From the NCBI RefSeq assembly GCF_003863365.1, contig NZ_RQXT01000030.1, positions 1-64,000 of the forward strand: a stretch of 64,000 bases of DNA, in the 5' to 3' direction. A model generated the notes under the pieces. That model saw only the letters and a program-made list of their open reading frames with translations, was not told the DNA's origin and searched no databases. Position 1 is the stretch's first letter; every line of letters starts with the position of its first letter. Below, piece after piece: positions 23,926 to 33,288 of the stretch. The translations under genes and the position numbers were made by a program. Origin of the DNA: Mesorhizobium tamadayense (lineage in GTDB: Bacteria; Pseudomonadota; Alphaproteobacteria; Rhizobiales; Rhizobiaceae).

Positions 23926-24920
23926 GGCCGGACATGAAACCACGCTGGGCCGGCCTCCTCCTGCTGATCGCGGTGATCGGCGTGCTGGCGCTGCTGCCGA
24001 TGCTGGTCAACAACTACTGGCTGCGTATCGCCACCGGCGCGCTGATGTGGGCGGGGCTGGCCTGCTCCTGGAACATACTTGGCGGCTATGCCGGCTACAT
24101 CAATTTCGGCCATTCGGCCTTCTTCGGGCTCGGCGCCTATGTCACCGCGCTGCTGATGGGCGACAAGCTCGCCTGGCCCTTCTTCGCCACCGTCCCGGCC
24201 GGTATGGTGGTGACGGCGCTGTTTGCCATCATCATCGGCGCGCCGACGCTGCGCCTGCGCGGCGCCTATTTCGCCATAGCCACCTGGGCCTTCGCCGAGG
24301 TGCTCATCCAGTTCGCCTCGGTGATGGACTTCACCGGCGGCATCGGCGGAATTGGACTGCCGCCCTTTCTCGACGAGCGCTTCTTCTACTTCGCCATGTT
24401 CGCCGCAGCGGCGCTGACCTACCTAATCACCTGGGCGCTGTTCGAGCGCTCACGTTTTGGGCTGAAGGTCAAGGCGCTGCGCGACCACGAACTGGCGGCC
24501 GAGGCAATGGGCATCAACACTTCGCTGGTCAAGCTGCAGACCTTCGTGCTCAGCGCCGTCACCGCCTCGGTGTTCGGCGCGATCTTCGCCTACTGGGTCA
24601 CTTTTATCAATCCGAAGAGCGTCTTCGGCGGCGACATCACCGACCAGATGGTGGTCATGGTGCTGCTGGGGGGGCTGGGCAGCCTGTGGGGGCCGGCGCT
24701 GGGCGGCGTGGGGCTGTTCGTCGTCAACCGGCTGATCTGGATGTATTGGGGCGACACCGCCTTCTATATCGCCATATTGGGAGCGGCCATCGTGCTGGTG
24801 GTGCTGTTCATGCCGAACGGCATCGCCAGCCTGTTTTCGAGGCGCGCCGCCAAGTCCGGCGCCGTGCTGGACAAGGCGGTCGGCAAGCTTGTCGGCGATG
24901 ACCAGGGGGGGCCCAATTGA
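23922..24920 (+). CDS. Branched-chain amino acid-type ABC permease, LivM family
   Basis: A 332-residue permease with about ten hydrophobic segments. The family motif appears as GGYAGYINFGHSAFFGLGAY, and the coupling loop is ALRDHELAAEAMGIN. Translation probably begins with the GTG at 23922, overlapping the LivH stop; an ATG four codons later is the alternative. The C-terminus ends in a short charged tail. It forms the transmembrane heterodimer with the LivH-like protein, and its stop overlaps the LivG-like start. Confidence 0.9.
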   Translation: MRPDMKPRWAGLLLLIAVIGVLALLPMLVNNYWLRIATGALMWAGLACSWNILGGYAGYINFGHSAFFGLGAYVTALLMGDKLAWPFFATVPAGMVVTALFAIIIGAPTLRLRGAYFAIATWAFAEVLIQFASVMDFTGGIGGIGLPPFLDERFFYFAMFAAAALTYLITWALFERSRFGLKVKALRDHELAAEAMGINTSLVKLQTFVLSAVTASVFGAIFAYWVTFINPKSVFGGDITDQMVVMVLLGGLGSLWGPALGGVGLFVVNRLIWMYWGDTAFYIAILGAAIVLVVLFMPNGIASLFSRRAAKSGAVLDKAVGKLVGDDQGGPN

Positions 24921-25663
24921 GCGTGGCCGACGGCAAAACGGCTGGAGCCGGCGACCCTATCCTCGTCGTGCGCGAACTCTACCGCCATTTCGGCGGCATC
25001 AAGGCCGTCAACGGTGTCTCCCTGGACGTCGATCGGCGCGAGATCGCCGGCCTGATCGGGCCTAACGGGTCGGGCAAGTCGACACTGTTCAACCTGGTAT
25101 CGGGCGCGGTGACGCCGGATCGTGGCCAGATCCGCTTCGACGGTCACGAAATCGGCGGCCGAAAGGCTCACGCGATCGCGCGGCTGGGGCTTGCCCGCAC
25201 CTTCCAGATTCCGGCCATGTTCGACAATATGAGCGTCACCGAAAACCTACTGGCGGCAGCGGCCGAGGGCCATTGGCAGGGCGCGCGTGAACGGGCGGCC
25301 GAAACACTGGCGCTGCTCAAGCTGGACCATGTCGCCGACAACCGCGCCTCCGACCTTTCGGGCGGCCAGCAGAAACTGCTGGAGTTCGGGCGCGTCATCA
25401 TGCGCCAGGCCTCGCTCATTCTGCTCGACGAGGTGACGGCGGGCGTGCATCCCAACATCCGCAAGATTATCCTGGAGGCCATCGCGCGGCTGCGCGAGCG
25501 TGGCATCACCTTCCTGGTCATCGAGCACGACATGGAGATGGTGCGCAATGTATGCGACCGCATCATTGTCATGGATGCAGGCCGTGTCGTGGCCAGCGGC
25601 TCTTTCAACGACATCGTTCGCAATTCGGAAGTCATGCAGACATATCTAGGGCGGCCGCAATGA
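24917..25663 (+). CDS. ABC transporter ATP-binding protein, LivG family
   Basis: A 248-residue ATPase with Walker A GPNGSGKSTLFN, Q-loop region LARTFQIPAMF, ABC signature DLSGGQQKLLEFGR and Walker B LILLDEVTAGVHP, ending with the H-loop VIEHDMEMV. The LivG-type insertion after the Q-loop (SVTENLLAAA) is present. It starts at TTG 24917, overlapping the LivM stop, and its own stop overlaps the LivF start. It would power import through the LivHM pair together with the LivF partner. Confidence 0.9.
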   Translation: MSVADGKTAGAGDPILVVRELYRHFGGIKAVNGVSLDVDRREIAGLIGPNGSGKSTLFNLVSGAVTPDRGQIRFDGHEIGGRKAHAIARLGLARTFQIPAMFDNMSVTENLLAAAAEGHWQGARERAAETLALLKLDHVADNRASDLSGGQQKLLEFGRVIMRQASLILLDEVTAGVHPNIRKIILEAIARLRERGITFLVIEHDMEMVRNVCDRIIVMDAGRVVASGSFNDIVRNSEVMQTYLGRPQ

Positions 25664-26376
25664 GCCCCACGCTCACCGCCGAAAACATCGTCACCGGCTA
25701 CGGCAAGCAGGAGATCGTCCATGGCGTTTCGCTTAGTGCGGAGGCTGGCAAGATCACCTGCATCTTCGGGCCGAACGGCTGTGGCAAGTCGACCCTGCTC
25801 AAGGCCATTGCCGGCGCGCTGCCGGTGTGGAGCGGCAGGGCGAGCCTGGGCGATGCAACGCTCTCCAACCTTGCCGTCCATGAGGTGGTGCGCCAGGGGC
25901 TGGTGCTGATGCCGCAAGGCGGCGGCGTGTTCCCGCGCCTGACAGTGATGGAGAATTTGCGTATGGGTGGCTACGCCATCGCGGACCGCCGGCTAGTCGA
26001 GCAGCGCATCGAGGCGCTGATCGAGCAATATCCCTCTTTGGCGCGGCGGCGGCGCACCGCGGCCGGTTCGCTTTCAGGCGGCGAGCAGGCAATGCTTGCG
26101 CTGGCGCGTGCGCTGGTCTCGCAACCGCGCTTCATTCTGCTCGACGAGCCTTCCGCCGGATTATCGCCGGCCATGGTCATCGAGACGCTCGAACGCATTA
26201 CCACCCTAACCGCGCATGGCATCGGCATCGTGATGGTGGAGCAGAACATCCGCGAGGCCATGCCGATCGCAGACAAGCTTTACATCCTGGCGGCCGGCGA
26301 AAGGCGCTTCGAGGGAAGGCCTCGGGACGTGCGCGACGACCGGCAGATCATGGATATCTATATGGGCGGAGCGTGA
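25660..26376 (+). CDS. ABC transporter ATP-binding protein, LivF family
   Basis: The frame extends upstream into livG, but the ATG at 25660 overlaps the livG stop (ATGA) and begins MSPTLTAENIVTGYGKQEI, the usual LivF N-terminus, giving 238 residues. It has Walker A GPNGCGKSTLLK, the LMPQGGGVFPRLTV Q-loop region, signature GSLSGGEQAMLALAR and Walker B ILLDEPSAGLSP. This is the last gene of the five-gene uptake operon. No regulator is directly adjacent. Confidence 0.9.
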   Translation: MSPTLTAENIVTGYGKQEIVHGVSLSAEAGKITCIFGPNGCGKSTLLKAIAGALPVWSGRASLGDATLSNLAVHEVVRQGLVLMPQGGGVFPRLTVMENLRMGGYAIADRRLVEQRIEALIEQYPSLARRRRTAAGSLSGGEQAMLALARALVSQPRFILLDEPSAGLSPAMVIETLERITTLTAHGIGIVMVEQNIREAMPIADKLYILAAGERRFEGRPRDVRDDRQIMDIYMGGA

Positions 26377-26853
26377 GAGGTCATTCGCAGTTCTGCTCTT
26401 GCGGTCGACGATTAATATCCCTGACCTGCCACTGAACTGTCATCCAGTGGCGATTAGAGCCTTGGCCGTTTCTGTTACGCCTCTTGGCGCGGGCAAGCGC
26501 CAGGTAGATCGTGCGCTGGAATTCGACCAGCGTCTGAAACAGCGGTTGCATCAGGCACAGGTCAATTCAAGTCGCGTCGCGAAAATCTTGCCGAGATTGG
26601 TTCCGGACGGATCGGTGAAGAAGGCCTCCGTCGGTCTCTTGTGGTTCTGCGCGGTCGCGGTTTCCGCATCCGGGCGCACCACGGCGCGAGAACAACCCTG
26701 CGGCAAGCCGATGGTCAATAGATGATCTTTGCGAGAAGATGGACGCCGTAGCGCCCAAGCTGGGCAAGCGCGGCCCCCGCAGCGCGTAGGCTTTTTCGCC
26801 TGCCGCGGCTGGCGCTCGAGCGAACGCGTCGAGATAGGCAAAGATGAAGATCT
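26377..26853. other. Spacer between convergent liv and opp-type operons, no supported gene
   Basis: Two transport operons converge here. Overlapping minus-strand frames exist; one begins MKIFIFAYLDAFARAPA near 26857 and another contains KRPTEAFFTDPSGTNLGK, but they change frame repeatedly and match nothing I know. It may contain a decayed gene. I found no clear hairpin terminator by eye. Confidence 0.4.
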
Positions 26854-27828
26854 TCATGCCGGGATGTCGTCGCGGATGCAGGCCTTAAGGTGTCCCGCTT
26901 CGGTCTCGCGCAATCCAGGCACCACGCCGGCGCAGGCCTCGATCGCATGGGGGCAGCGGGTGCGGAACACGCAGCCCGACGGCGGGTTGGCGGGGCTTGG
27001 AATATCGCCCTTCAGTATTTGGCGCTTCGAGCGCTTCCTCGGATCCGGCGAAGGAATCGCCGACAGCAGCGCCTGCGTATAGGGGTGTTGCGGGCGGGCA
27101 TAGAGGCTCGCCGCCGGTGCGATCTCCATGATGCGCCCGAGATAGAGCACGATGACGGTGTCGCAGATATATTCGACCACCGCCAGATCATGCGAGATGA
27201 ACAACATCGTCAGGCCGAGCTGCAGCTGCAGGTCGCGCAAAAGATTGATCACCTGTGCCTGGATAGACACGTCGAGTGCCGACACGGGCTCGTCGGCGAC
27301 GATGAATTCGGGTTCCAGCGTGAGGGCTCGCGCGATGCCGATGCGCTGGCGCTGGCCGCCCGAAAACTCGTGCGCGTAGCGATCATAAGCGTCGACCGGC
27401 AGTTCGACGGCGGCGAGCGCCTTTTCGGCGCGGGCGCGGCGCTCGGCGCGGTTGCCGATCCTCTGTATATCCAGCCCCTCGGTGAGGATCTGGCCGATCG
27501 TCATGCGCGGCGACAGGCTGGCGAAGGGGTCCTGGAAAATATACTGCATGTTGCGGCGTTGGCGGCGAAGATCCCCTGCCCCCAGCGTGAGGATGTCCTT
27601 GCCGTCGAAGCGTATCTCGCCGGAGGTCGGTTCGATCAGCCGCAGCACGGAACGGCCAATGGTCGTCTTGCCGGAACCGGATTCGCCGACCAGCCCGACC
27701 ACCTGGCCGCGTGGGATATTGAAGGAAATATCCTGCAGCGCCTTGACCACAGGCCCGCGCGAGAACGCAGTTGGCGCGAAATGCTTGGTCAGGTTGCGAA
27801 CAGAGAGATAGGGATCCGGCGCGTTCAT
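26854..27828 (-). CDS. Peptide-type ABC transporter ATP-binding protein, DppF/OppF family
   Basis: The open frame reaches 27942, but the ATG at 27828 overlaps the stop of the preceding ATPase gene and begins MNAPDPYLSVRNLTKHF, giving 324 residues. Walker A is GESGSGKTTIGRSV, the signature EFSGGQRQRIGIARAL and Walker B FIVADEPVSALDVSIQ. The C-terminal oligopeptide/dipeptide domain has CVFRTRCPHAIEAC, with Cys residues as in the iron-sulfur-type tail of DppF proteins. It is the last gene of a seven-gene leftward operon headed by the FadR-type regulator. Confidence 0.9.
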   Translation of the reverse strand: MNAPDPYLSVRNLTKHFAPTAFSRGPVVKALQDISFNIPRGQVVGLVGESGSGKTTIGRSVLRLIEPTSGEIRFDGKDILTLGAGDLRRQRRNMQYIFQDPFASLSPRMTIGQILTEGLDIQRIGNRAERRARAEKALAAVELPVDAYDRYAHEFSGGQRQRIGIARALTLEPEFIVADEPVSALDVSIQAQVINLLRDLQLQLGLTMLFISHDLAVVEYICDTVIVLYLGRIMEIAPAASLYARPQHPYTQALLSAIPSPDPRKRSKRQILKGDIPSPANPPSGCVFRTRCPHAIEACAGVVPGLRETEAGHLKACIRDDIPA

Positions 27829-28832
27829 AGCTCCTCCCAGCGAATGCAGCGGCTCGCCTGCGTCGGCGACACCTGGAACAACGGCGGCACGACGGCACGA
27901 CAGGCGTCGATCGCCATCGGACACCTCGGAGCGAAGGAACAACCCTTGGGCAGCATGGCCAGTGAGGGGACGTTGCCCGCGATCGTCGGCAGTGGCGTGC
28001 CGGCCGCCTTCAGCGCCGTTGCCTGGCCAAGCCGTGGCACCGAGCGCATCAGGCCGATCGTGTAAGGATGGCGCGGACGGGCGAAGACTTCGCTCACCGG
28101 ACCAGTCTCGACGATACGCCCAGCATACATGACCGCCACGCGGTCGGCGATTTCGGCAACCACGCCAAGATTGTGGGTGACGAAGAGGATGCCCATGCCG
28201 CGTTCGGCCTGAAGGTCGGCAAGCAGATCGAGGATCTGCGCCTGGATCGTCACGTCAAGCGCGGTGGTCGGTTCGTCGGCGATCAGCAATGTCGGGTTGC
28301 ATGCGAGCGCCATGGCAATGGTGGCGCGCTGGCGCATGCCGCCCGAGAGTTCATGCGGGTATTGCTGCGCGCGCCGCTTCGGGTCCGGAATGCCGACCTG
28401 CGTCAGCAGACGCACCGCCTCGGCTGCCGCCTCGCGATGCGATTTGCCGAGATGGATGCGGATCGGCTCGGCGATCTGCTCGCCGATCGTGTAGACCGGG
28501 TTGAGGCTGGTCATCGGCTCCTGAAAGACCATGCCAATGTCGTTGCCGCGCACGCGGCGAAGCTGCTCCGCGTCGAGGCCCGTCAGCTCGGTGACGGACC
28601 CGTCGCGTCGCCTGATCGAGATGTGGCCATCAGCAATATGGCCGATCTTCTTCGCCAGCAGCCCCATGATGGAGAGGCTGGTAACGGATTTACCCGAACC
28701 GGACTCTCCGACCAGCGCCACGGTCTCGCCGGAGCCGATCTCCAGATCGATATCCTGCACGGCAGCGATGTCGCGCCCCGCAATGCGGAACACGGCACGC
28801 AATCCGGCAATTCGCAGGATCGGCGCTTCCAT
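27825..28832 (-). CDS. Peptide-type ABC transporter ATP-binding protein, DppD/OppD family
   Basis: A 335-residue ATPase with Walker A GESGSGKSVTSLSIMG, signature ELSGGMRQRATIAMAL, Walker B LIADEPTTALDVTIQ and a C-terminal oligopeptide-binding extension with CSFAPRCPMAIDAC. It starts two bases after the stop of the DapA-like gene and overlaps the DppF start by four bases. It pairs with the DppF-like ATPase to power the DppBC channel. Confidence 0.9.
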   Translation of the reverse strand: MEAPILRIAGLRAVFRIAGRDIAAVQDIDLEIGSGETVALVGESGSGKSVTSLSIMGLLAKKIGHIADGHISIRRRDGSVTELTGLDAEQLRRVRGNDIGMVFQEPMTSLNPVYTIGEQIAEPIRIHLGKSHREAAAEAVRLLTQVGIPDPKRRAQQYPHELSGGMRQRATIAMALACNPTLLIADEPTTALDVTIQAQILDLLADLQAERGMGILFVTHNLGVVAEIADRVAVMYAGRIVETGPVSEVFARPRHPYTIGLMRSVPRLGQATALKAAGTPLPTIAGNVPSLAMLPKGCSFAPRCPMAIDACRAVVPPLFQVSPTQASRCIRWEEL

Positions 28833-28834
28833 TG

Positions 28835-29752
28835 TCAGCCGAGCAGGCCGACGTCGCGCAGGATGGCGTCAACCTTAGCGGTTTCCTCGGCATTGAGGTC
28901 GCGCTGCGGGCGGGCCATCCTGTTGGTGGTGATGATACCAAGACTGCGCATAGCCGTCTTGAACGAGCCGACGCCGGCCGAGCCGGCGCTGGTGCGGCCG
29001 AGCGCGATCCAGACGATCTCGAACAGCTTCAACAGCCGCTCCTGCTCAACCCGGGCCTCGGCATGCTTGCCGGCCTGCATCAGGTTCCACATCTTGACGT
29101 AGCCGTGCGGATCGACATTGGCGATGCCCGGCACGACGCCGTGCGCGCCCATGGCAAGCGCCGTGTCGACCATGATCTCGGAGCCGGTCATGCCGAAGAA
29201 GTTGGCGTCGCCGGCCATGTCCCTCAACACATAGCGCAGATTGCCGTCATCGCCGCTGGAGTCCTTCAGGCCGGCGACGATGCCTTCCCTGGCAAGCGTC
29301 ACGGTCGTCTTGCGCTCGAGCTTGATATGGACACAAACCGGGATGTCGTAGGCGATGATCGGGATGTCGATCGCATCCTTGATGTAGCGGAAATGATCGA
29401 TGATCTCCGGCTGGCTCGTGCGTGCGTAAAAGGGCGCGGTGACGACGATAGCATCCGCGCCGGCCGCCTTGGCGATCTTCGAATGGTTGATGACGCGGTC
29501 GGTGGTCGGGTCGATGACACCGACAAAGATCGGCACGCGGCCATTGTTGACCTTCACCGCGTGCTCGATGATCGCCTTGCGCTCGGCTTCGTCGTGGAAG
29601 ACCACCTCGCTGGTCGATCCGAGCACGAACAGTCCGTGGACGCCTCCGTCGAGTAGGTTCTCCAGTGTTCGCGTGAACGATGGAAAGTCGATGCTGTAAT
29701 CGGCATTGAGGGGGGTAACGACGGGCGGCACGACGCCGGTAAAAAGCGGCAT
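28835..29752 (-). CDS. Dihydrodipicolinate synthase/N-acetylneuraminate lyase-family aldolase (DapA-like)
   Basis: A 305-residue TIM-barrel enzyme. The catalytic Tyr is in IPIIAYDIPV (about residue 135), the Schiff-base Lys is in IVAGLKDSSGD (about residue 163), and the carboxylate-binding GSTSEVV loop is at about residue 46. The family cleaves or condenses pyruvate-containing compounds. It lies inside the transporter operon, so it probably acts on the imported substrate or a 2-keto-3-deoxy intermediate and is not the housekeeping lysine enzyme. The exact substrate cannot be told. Confidence 0.88.
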   Translation of the reverse strand: MPLFTGVVPPVVTPLNADYSIDFPSFTRTLENLLDGGVHGLFVLGSTSEVVFHDEAERKAIIEHAVKVNNGRVPIFVGVIDPTTDRVINHSKIAKAAGADAIVVTAPFYARTSQPEIIDHFRYIKDAIDIPIIAYDIPVCVHIKLERKTTVTLAREGIVAGLKDSSGDDGNLRYVLRDMAGDANFFGMTGSEIMVDTALAMGAHGVVPGIANVDPHGYVKMWNLMQAGKHAEARVEQERLLKLFEIVWIALGRTSAGSAGVGSFKTAMRSLGIITTNRMARPQRDLNAEETAKVDAILRDVGLLG

Positions 29753-29763
29753 TTTGAGAACCT

Positions 29764-30654
29764 TCAGTTGAGATCGGATCGAGGATCGAAAGCATCACGC
29801 AGGCCGTCGCCAATGAAATTGATGGCAAGAACCGTGAGCACGAGGGCGGCACCGGGAAACATCCACTGCCAAGGGTATTGTTCGAGGACGACGGTGGAGC
29901 GGGCGAGATTGAGCATGTTGCCCCAGCTCGCTTCGGGCGGCGCGATGCCGAGGCCGAGGAACGAGAGGCCAGCTTCCAGCAGGATGGCGTTGGCGATCTG
30001 CAAGGTTGCGTAGACGACGAGAATGTCTATGCAATTGGGCAGGCCGTGGCGGAACAGGAGATGCGGCAGCCCTGCCCCCATGCCGCGCGCCGCGACGACG
30101 AAATCGCGCTCGCGCAGTTCGAGCAGGCGGGCCCGCACCATGCGCGACAGAACCGGCCAGGACAGCAGCGAGATGACGAGGATTGTCGGGGCGATGCCGG
30201 TGCCGGCTATCGAGGCAAGCACCAGTAGGAAGATGACCGGCGGCAAAGTCATGGCGAGATCGACGAAGCGCATCGCAGTCGCATCGACGACGCGGCCGCC
30301 GAAGCTGGCGATGGCGCCGACGAGAAAGCCGATGACGATGGAGATCGCGACGGAGCAGACAGCGACCACAAGCGAGATGCGACCACCTTGCAGAAGCCGC
30401 GCGAAGACGTCGCGGCCGACGCCATCGCTGCCGAGCCAATGGGTGGCGGACGGTCCCTTGTTCATGGCCTTCAGATCGATGGCGTTGGGCGCGTATGGCC
30501 ACCACCAGTGATAGGTTACGACCGCTATCACCACCGGGATCACGATGAACAGGCCGGCCCGTGCGGCGCGGTTCTCGATGAAGCGGTCGAGCGCACGGCG
30601 CAGCGGACCTTTGGTGCGCTGTATGGCTGGTGGCTCGATTGCAGCTCCCGTCAT
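29764..30654 (-). CDS. Peptide-type ABC transporter permease, DppC family
   Basis: A 296-residue permease with an N-terminal OppC-type helix (AGLFIVIPVVIAVVTY), a periplasmic segment with THWLGSDGVGRDVFARLL, the DppC hallmark, and the EAA-like loop MVRARLLELRERDFVVAAR. About six helices. The ATG at 30654 shares its first base with the preceding stop (TGATG). It ends 11 bases before the DapA-like gene. Confidence 0.9.
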   Translation of the reverse strand: MTGAAIEPPAIQRTKGPLRRALDRFIENRAARAGLFIVIPVVIAVVTYHWWWPYAPNAIDLKAMNKGPSATHWLGSDGVGRDVFARLLQGGRISLVVAVCSVAISIVIGFLVGAIASFGGRVVDATAMRFVDLAMTLPPVIFLLVLASIAGTGIAPTILVISLLSWPVLSRMVRARLLELRERDFVVAARGMGAGLPHLLFRHGLPNCIDILVVYATLQIANAILLEAGLSFLGLGIAPPEASWGNMLNLARSTVVLEQYPWQWMFPGAALVLTVLAINFIGDGLRDAFDPRSDLN

Positions 30655-31613
30655 CACGCCACCTGGATGCGCGGGTCGACGAAGGCGTAGGCGACGTCGG
30701 TGAGAATGTTGACCAGAATGACGCAGACACCGATGACTAGCGTGGCGCCCATGATGACGGGATAATCACGCGTGCCGACGGCGTTGACCAGCAGCAGGCC
30801 CATGCCCGGCCAGTTGAAGACGCTCTCCAGGAAGATCGCACCGCCGACCGCAATGCCCACGGTCGAGCCGATCAGCGTGATGACTGGTAAGAGCGCGTTG
30901 CGGGTGGCATGCTTGATGATCACCCAGAATTCGCGCACGCCCTTGGCGCGGGCGGTGCGGACATAATCCTGGTTGAGCACTTCGAGCAGCGAAGCACGCA
31001 TGTAGCGCATGATCAGCGCCGCGTGGCCGATCGACAGCAGGCACGCCGGAAGTATGAGATGCGCAAGCACGTCGGCGATAGAGAATGGCGCACCGGCGGT
31101 CTGCATGCCGCCGGATGGCGCCCAGTGCAGCAGCACCGAGAAGAAATAGAGGCCGAGCAGCGCGGTCAGGAAAGCCGGGCTCGATATGCCGATGAAGGAC
31201 AGCACCGACATCGCAATGTCGGGCCAGGCGTTGCGGCGCACGGCGCTGTAGATGCCGGCGGCGATGCCGATGATGATGGCGATCGCCAGACCCATGCCCA
31301 TCAGCAGAGCCGTGGGTCCAATGCGCTCCATCACCAGCGGCAGCACCCGCACCCCGCTGCGCTGGATCGAATAGCCGAAATCACCAGACAGGGCCGCGCG
31401 CAGCCAGCCGAAATACTGAAGCGGCAGCGGCTGATCGAGGCCGAGGCGGTCGCGCAGCGTCTCGAGATCGGAGGCCGACATTGGCATCGAAGGATTGATA
31501 TAGGCGTCGATCGGATCGCCGGGCGCCAGGCGCAGCAGGACGAAGATGAGGAGGCTCAGGGCGACCAGCATCAACAGTCCTGTGGCGCAGCGGCGGGCGA
31601 TGAAGCTCAGCAT
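30654..31613 (-). CDS. Peptide-type ABC transporter permease, DppB family
   Basis: The frame is open to 31652, but the ATG at 31613 begins MLSFIARRCATGLLMLVA, the standard DppB first helix, giving 319 residues. LRLAPGDPIDAYI follows, and the coupling loop MRASLLEVLNQDYVRTARAKG is well conserved. It forms the membrane channel with the DppC-like partner. It lies 80 bases after the binding-protein gene in the same operon. Confidence 0.9.
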   Translation of the reverse strand: MLSFIARRCATGLLMLVALSLLIFVLLRLAPGDPIDAYINPSMPMSASDLETLRDRLGLDQPLPLQYFGWLRAALSGDFGYSIQRSGVRVLPLVMERIGPTALLMGMGLAIAIIIGIAAGIYSAVRRNAWPDIAMSVLSFIGISSPAFLTALLGLYFFSVLLHWAPSGGMQTAGAPFSIADVLAHLILPACLLSIGHAALIMRYMRASLLEVLNQDYVRTARAKGVREFWVIIKHATRNALLPVITLIGSTVGIAVGGAIFLESVFNWPGMGLLLVNAVGTRDYPVIMGATLVIGVCVILVNILTDVAYAFVDPRIQVA

Positions 31614-31692
31614 CGGCTTTCCGGAAGTGGATGGCATGGGCCGGCATCGCAAAAGAGGCCGGCCCTAGTGGCGGGGCAGGAGACCCGCCTGT

Positions 31693-33267
31693 CTACTGGA
31701 TGTCCCAGGTCTCGGGATGAGCGGCATAGGGACCGCCGCCAGGCGCAGGCGTCCAGACGAAGTCCTTCAGCTTGTTGGAGGCAACGCCGTAGCGATTGGC
31801 CACCCATAGCGTTGCCCAGGGAAGATCCTTGTTCATCACCTTGCAAACATCCTGCCAGGCGGCATCAAGTTTCGACGCATCGGTTTCAGCGAGCGCCTTG
31901 TCGAAAGCCGCGCTCAGATCGTCGAATTTGATGCGCATGGTGTTGAAGCCGGCGGGCGGAATCTGCGACTTGTTGAGGCCCGGATTGATGCCGGCCGGAT
32001 TTGGGCCGTTCTGCAGGCCGGCATAGACCATGGGGAATGCGCTCCAGTCCGGCGTGCCTTCCTTGTAGACGATGCCATTGTAGGTCGGTGTGTCGACGAC
32101 GCGCGGCACGACGTTGATGCCGACCTGGGCCAGCATGGACTGAATGGCGGCCATGACGTTGGCAGCTTGCGGCGAGCCGTAATAGGTCAGCAAGGTGATG
32201 GGCTTGTCGCCATTGATCTTGTCCCAGCCGGCCTCAGTCAGCAGTGCCTTGGCCTTGGCCGGATCGTAAGCGTAGGCTTCCAGTCCTTCGGGAACCAGTT
32301 GCGGCGCGACATAGCCGCAATTGGCCGGCTTGGCTGCGCCGCCATAGAGGCTCTCGATGATGGCGTTGCGGTCGATGGCGTACATGATCGCCTGGCGAAC
32401 CTTGAGGTCCTTGAACAGGTCGACCTTCTGATTGAGGCCAATATAGTTGACCACGTAGGAGCCGCCCTCGATCACCTTGAAGCTGGCGTCGGTTTTGAAC
32501 GATGCCGCATCGTCGGGCTCGACATAGGTGAACTGGATCTCGCCCGCTCGTAGCGCCGCGACTGCCGCAGCAGGGCTCTCGAAATAGCGGTTGATCAGCA
32601 CGTCGACCTTCGGCTTGCCGCCACGATAGTCGTCGTCCGCGGCCAGTTCGACATATTGGTCGGTGACGTACTTTTTGAATTTGAACGGACCCGTGCCGAC
32701 CGGACTGGTCGACCACCAGGTGCTGGTCGCCAGCGATTCCGGCGGCATCCCGGCAAGGGCATGCTCCGGCAGGATCAGCACCTGCGAAAGAATGGACAGG
32801 AAGGAGCCGTTCGGCTTTGACAGCTTGATGATCACGGTGCTGTCGTCGGGCGCCTCGACCGAGGCGACATCGCCGAGGCGTGCCGCCAGAAGGCTGCCGG
32901 AAGCCTTGTTCTTGGCAAGCTCGATGGTGAATTTGACGTCCTTGGACGTGAACGGCTTGCCGTCGTGCCAGCTCTCCTTGACCAGCTTGAACGTGTAGGT
33001 CATCTGGTCGCTGCTCATCGTGTAGTTCTTGGCCAGGTCGCCTTCGAGTTCGGTCAGCCCCGCGTTCCAGATGACCAGCGGTTCAAAATAGGTGCTGAGC
33101 CAGGTGAAGCCACCGGTCGCGACCAGCGGGTTGAAGTTCTTTGGGAAACCACCGGGACCGACGTCGAAACCGCCGGCAATGGTCTTTGGACTTTGTGCCT
33201 GCACGATGGTCGGCAGGCCAGCGCCGAGCAGCAGCGCGGCGGCAATGGATATCGTCTTAATGCGCAT
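31693..33267 (-). CDS. Periplasmic substrate-binding protein, SBP family 5
   Basis: A 524-residue lipoprotein-free binding protein starting at ATG 33267 (MRIKTISIAAALLLGAG) with a signal peptide cleaved near TIVQAQ. The SBP_bac_5 core is evident from LAKNYTMSSDQMTYTFKL, the GKPFTSKDVKFTIE segment and FKKYVTDQYVELAA. It is the first structural gene after the regulator. Family 5 proteins bind peptides, but many rhizobial members bind opines, glycosides or sugar acids; the linked aldolase and oxidoreductases favour a non-peptide ligand. Confidence 0.9.
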   Translation of the reverse strand: MRIKTISIAAALLLGAGLPTIVQAQSPKTIAGGFDVGPGGFPKNFNPLVATGGFTWLSTYFEPLVIWNAGLTELEGDLAKNYTMSSDQMTYTFKLVKESWHDGKPFTSKDVKFTIELAKNKASGSLLAARLGDVASVEAPDDSTVIIKLSKPNGSFLSILSQVLILPEHALAGMPPESLATSTWWSTSPVGTGPFKFKKYVTDQYVELAADDDYRGGKPKVDVLINRYFESPAAAVAALRAGEIQFTYVEPDDAASFKTDASFKVIEGGSYVVNYIGLNQKVDLFKDLKVRQAIMYAIDRNAIIESLYGGAAKPANCGYVAPQLVPEGLEAYAYDPAKAKALLTEAGWDKINGDKPITLLTYYGSPQAANVMAAIQSMLAQVGINVVPRVVDTPTYNGIVYKEGTPDWSAFPMVYAGLQNGPNPAGINPGLNKSQIPPAGFNTMRIKFDDLSAAFDKALAETDASKLDAAWQDVCKVMNKDLPWATLWVANRYGVASNKLKDFVWTPAPGGGPYAAHPETWDIQ

Positions 33268-33288
33268 GGTTTCCTCCCTTGGCATTTT

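Noticed and set aside
26890..28065. A 391-codon plus-strand ORF
   Set aside because: Antisense to the two peptide-type ATPase genes, which have full Walker and signature motifs.
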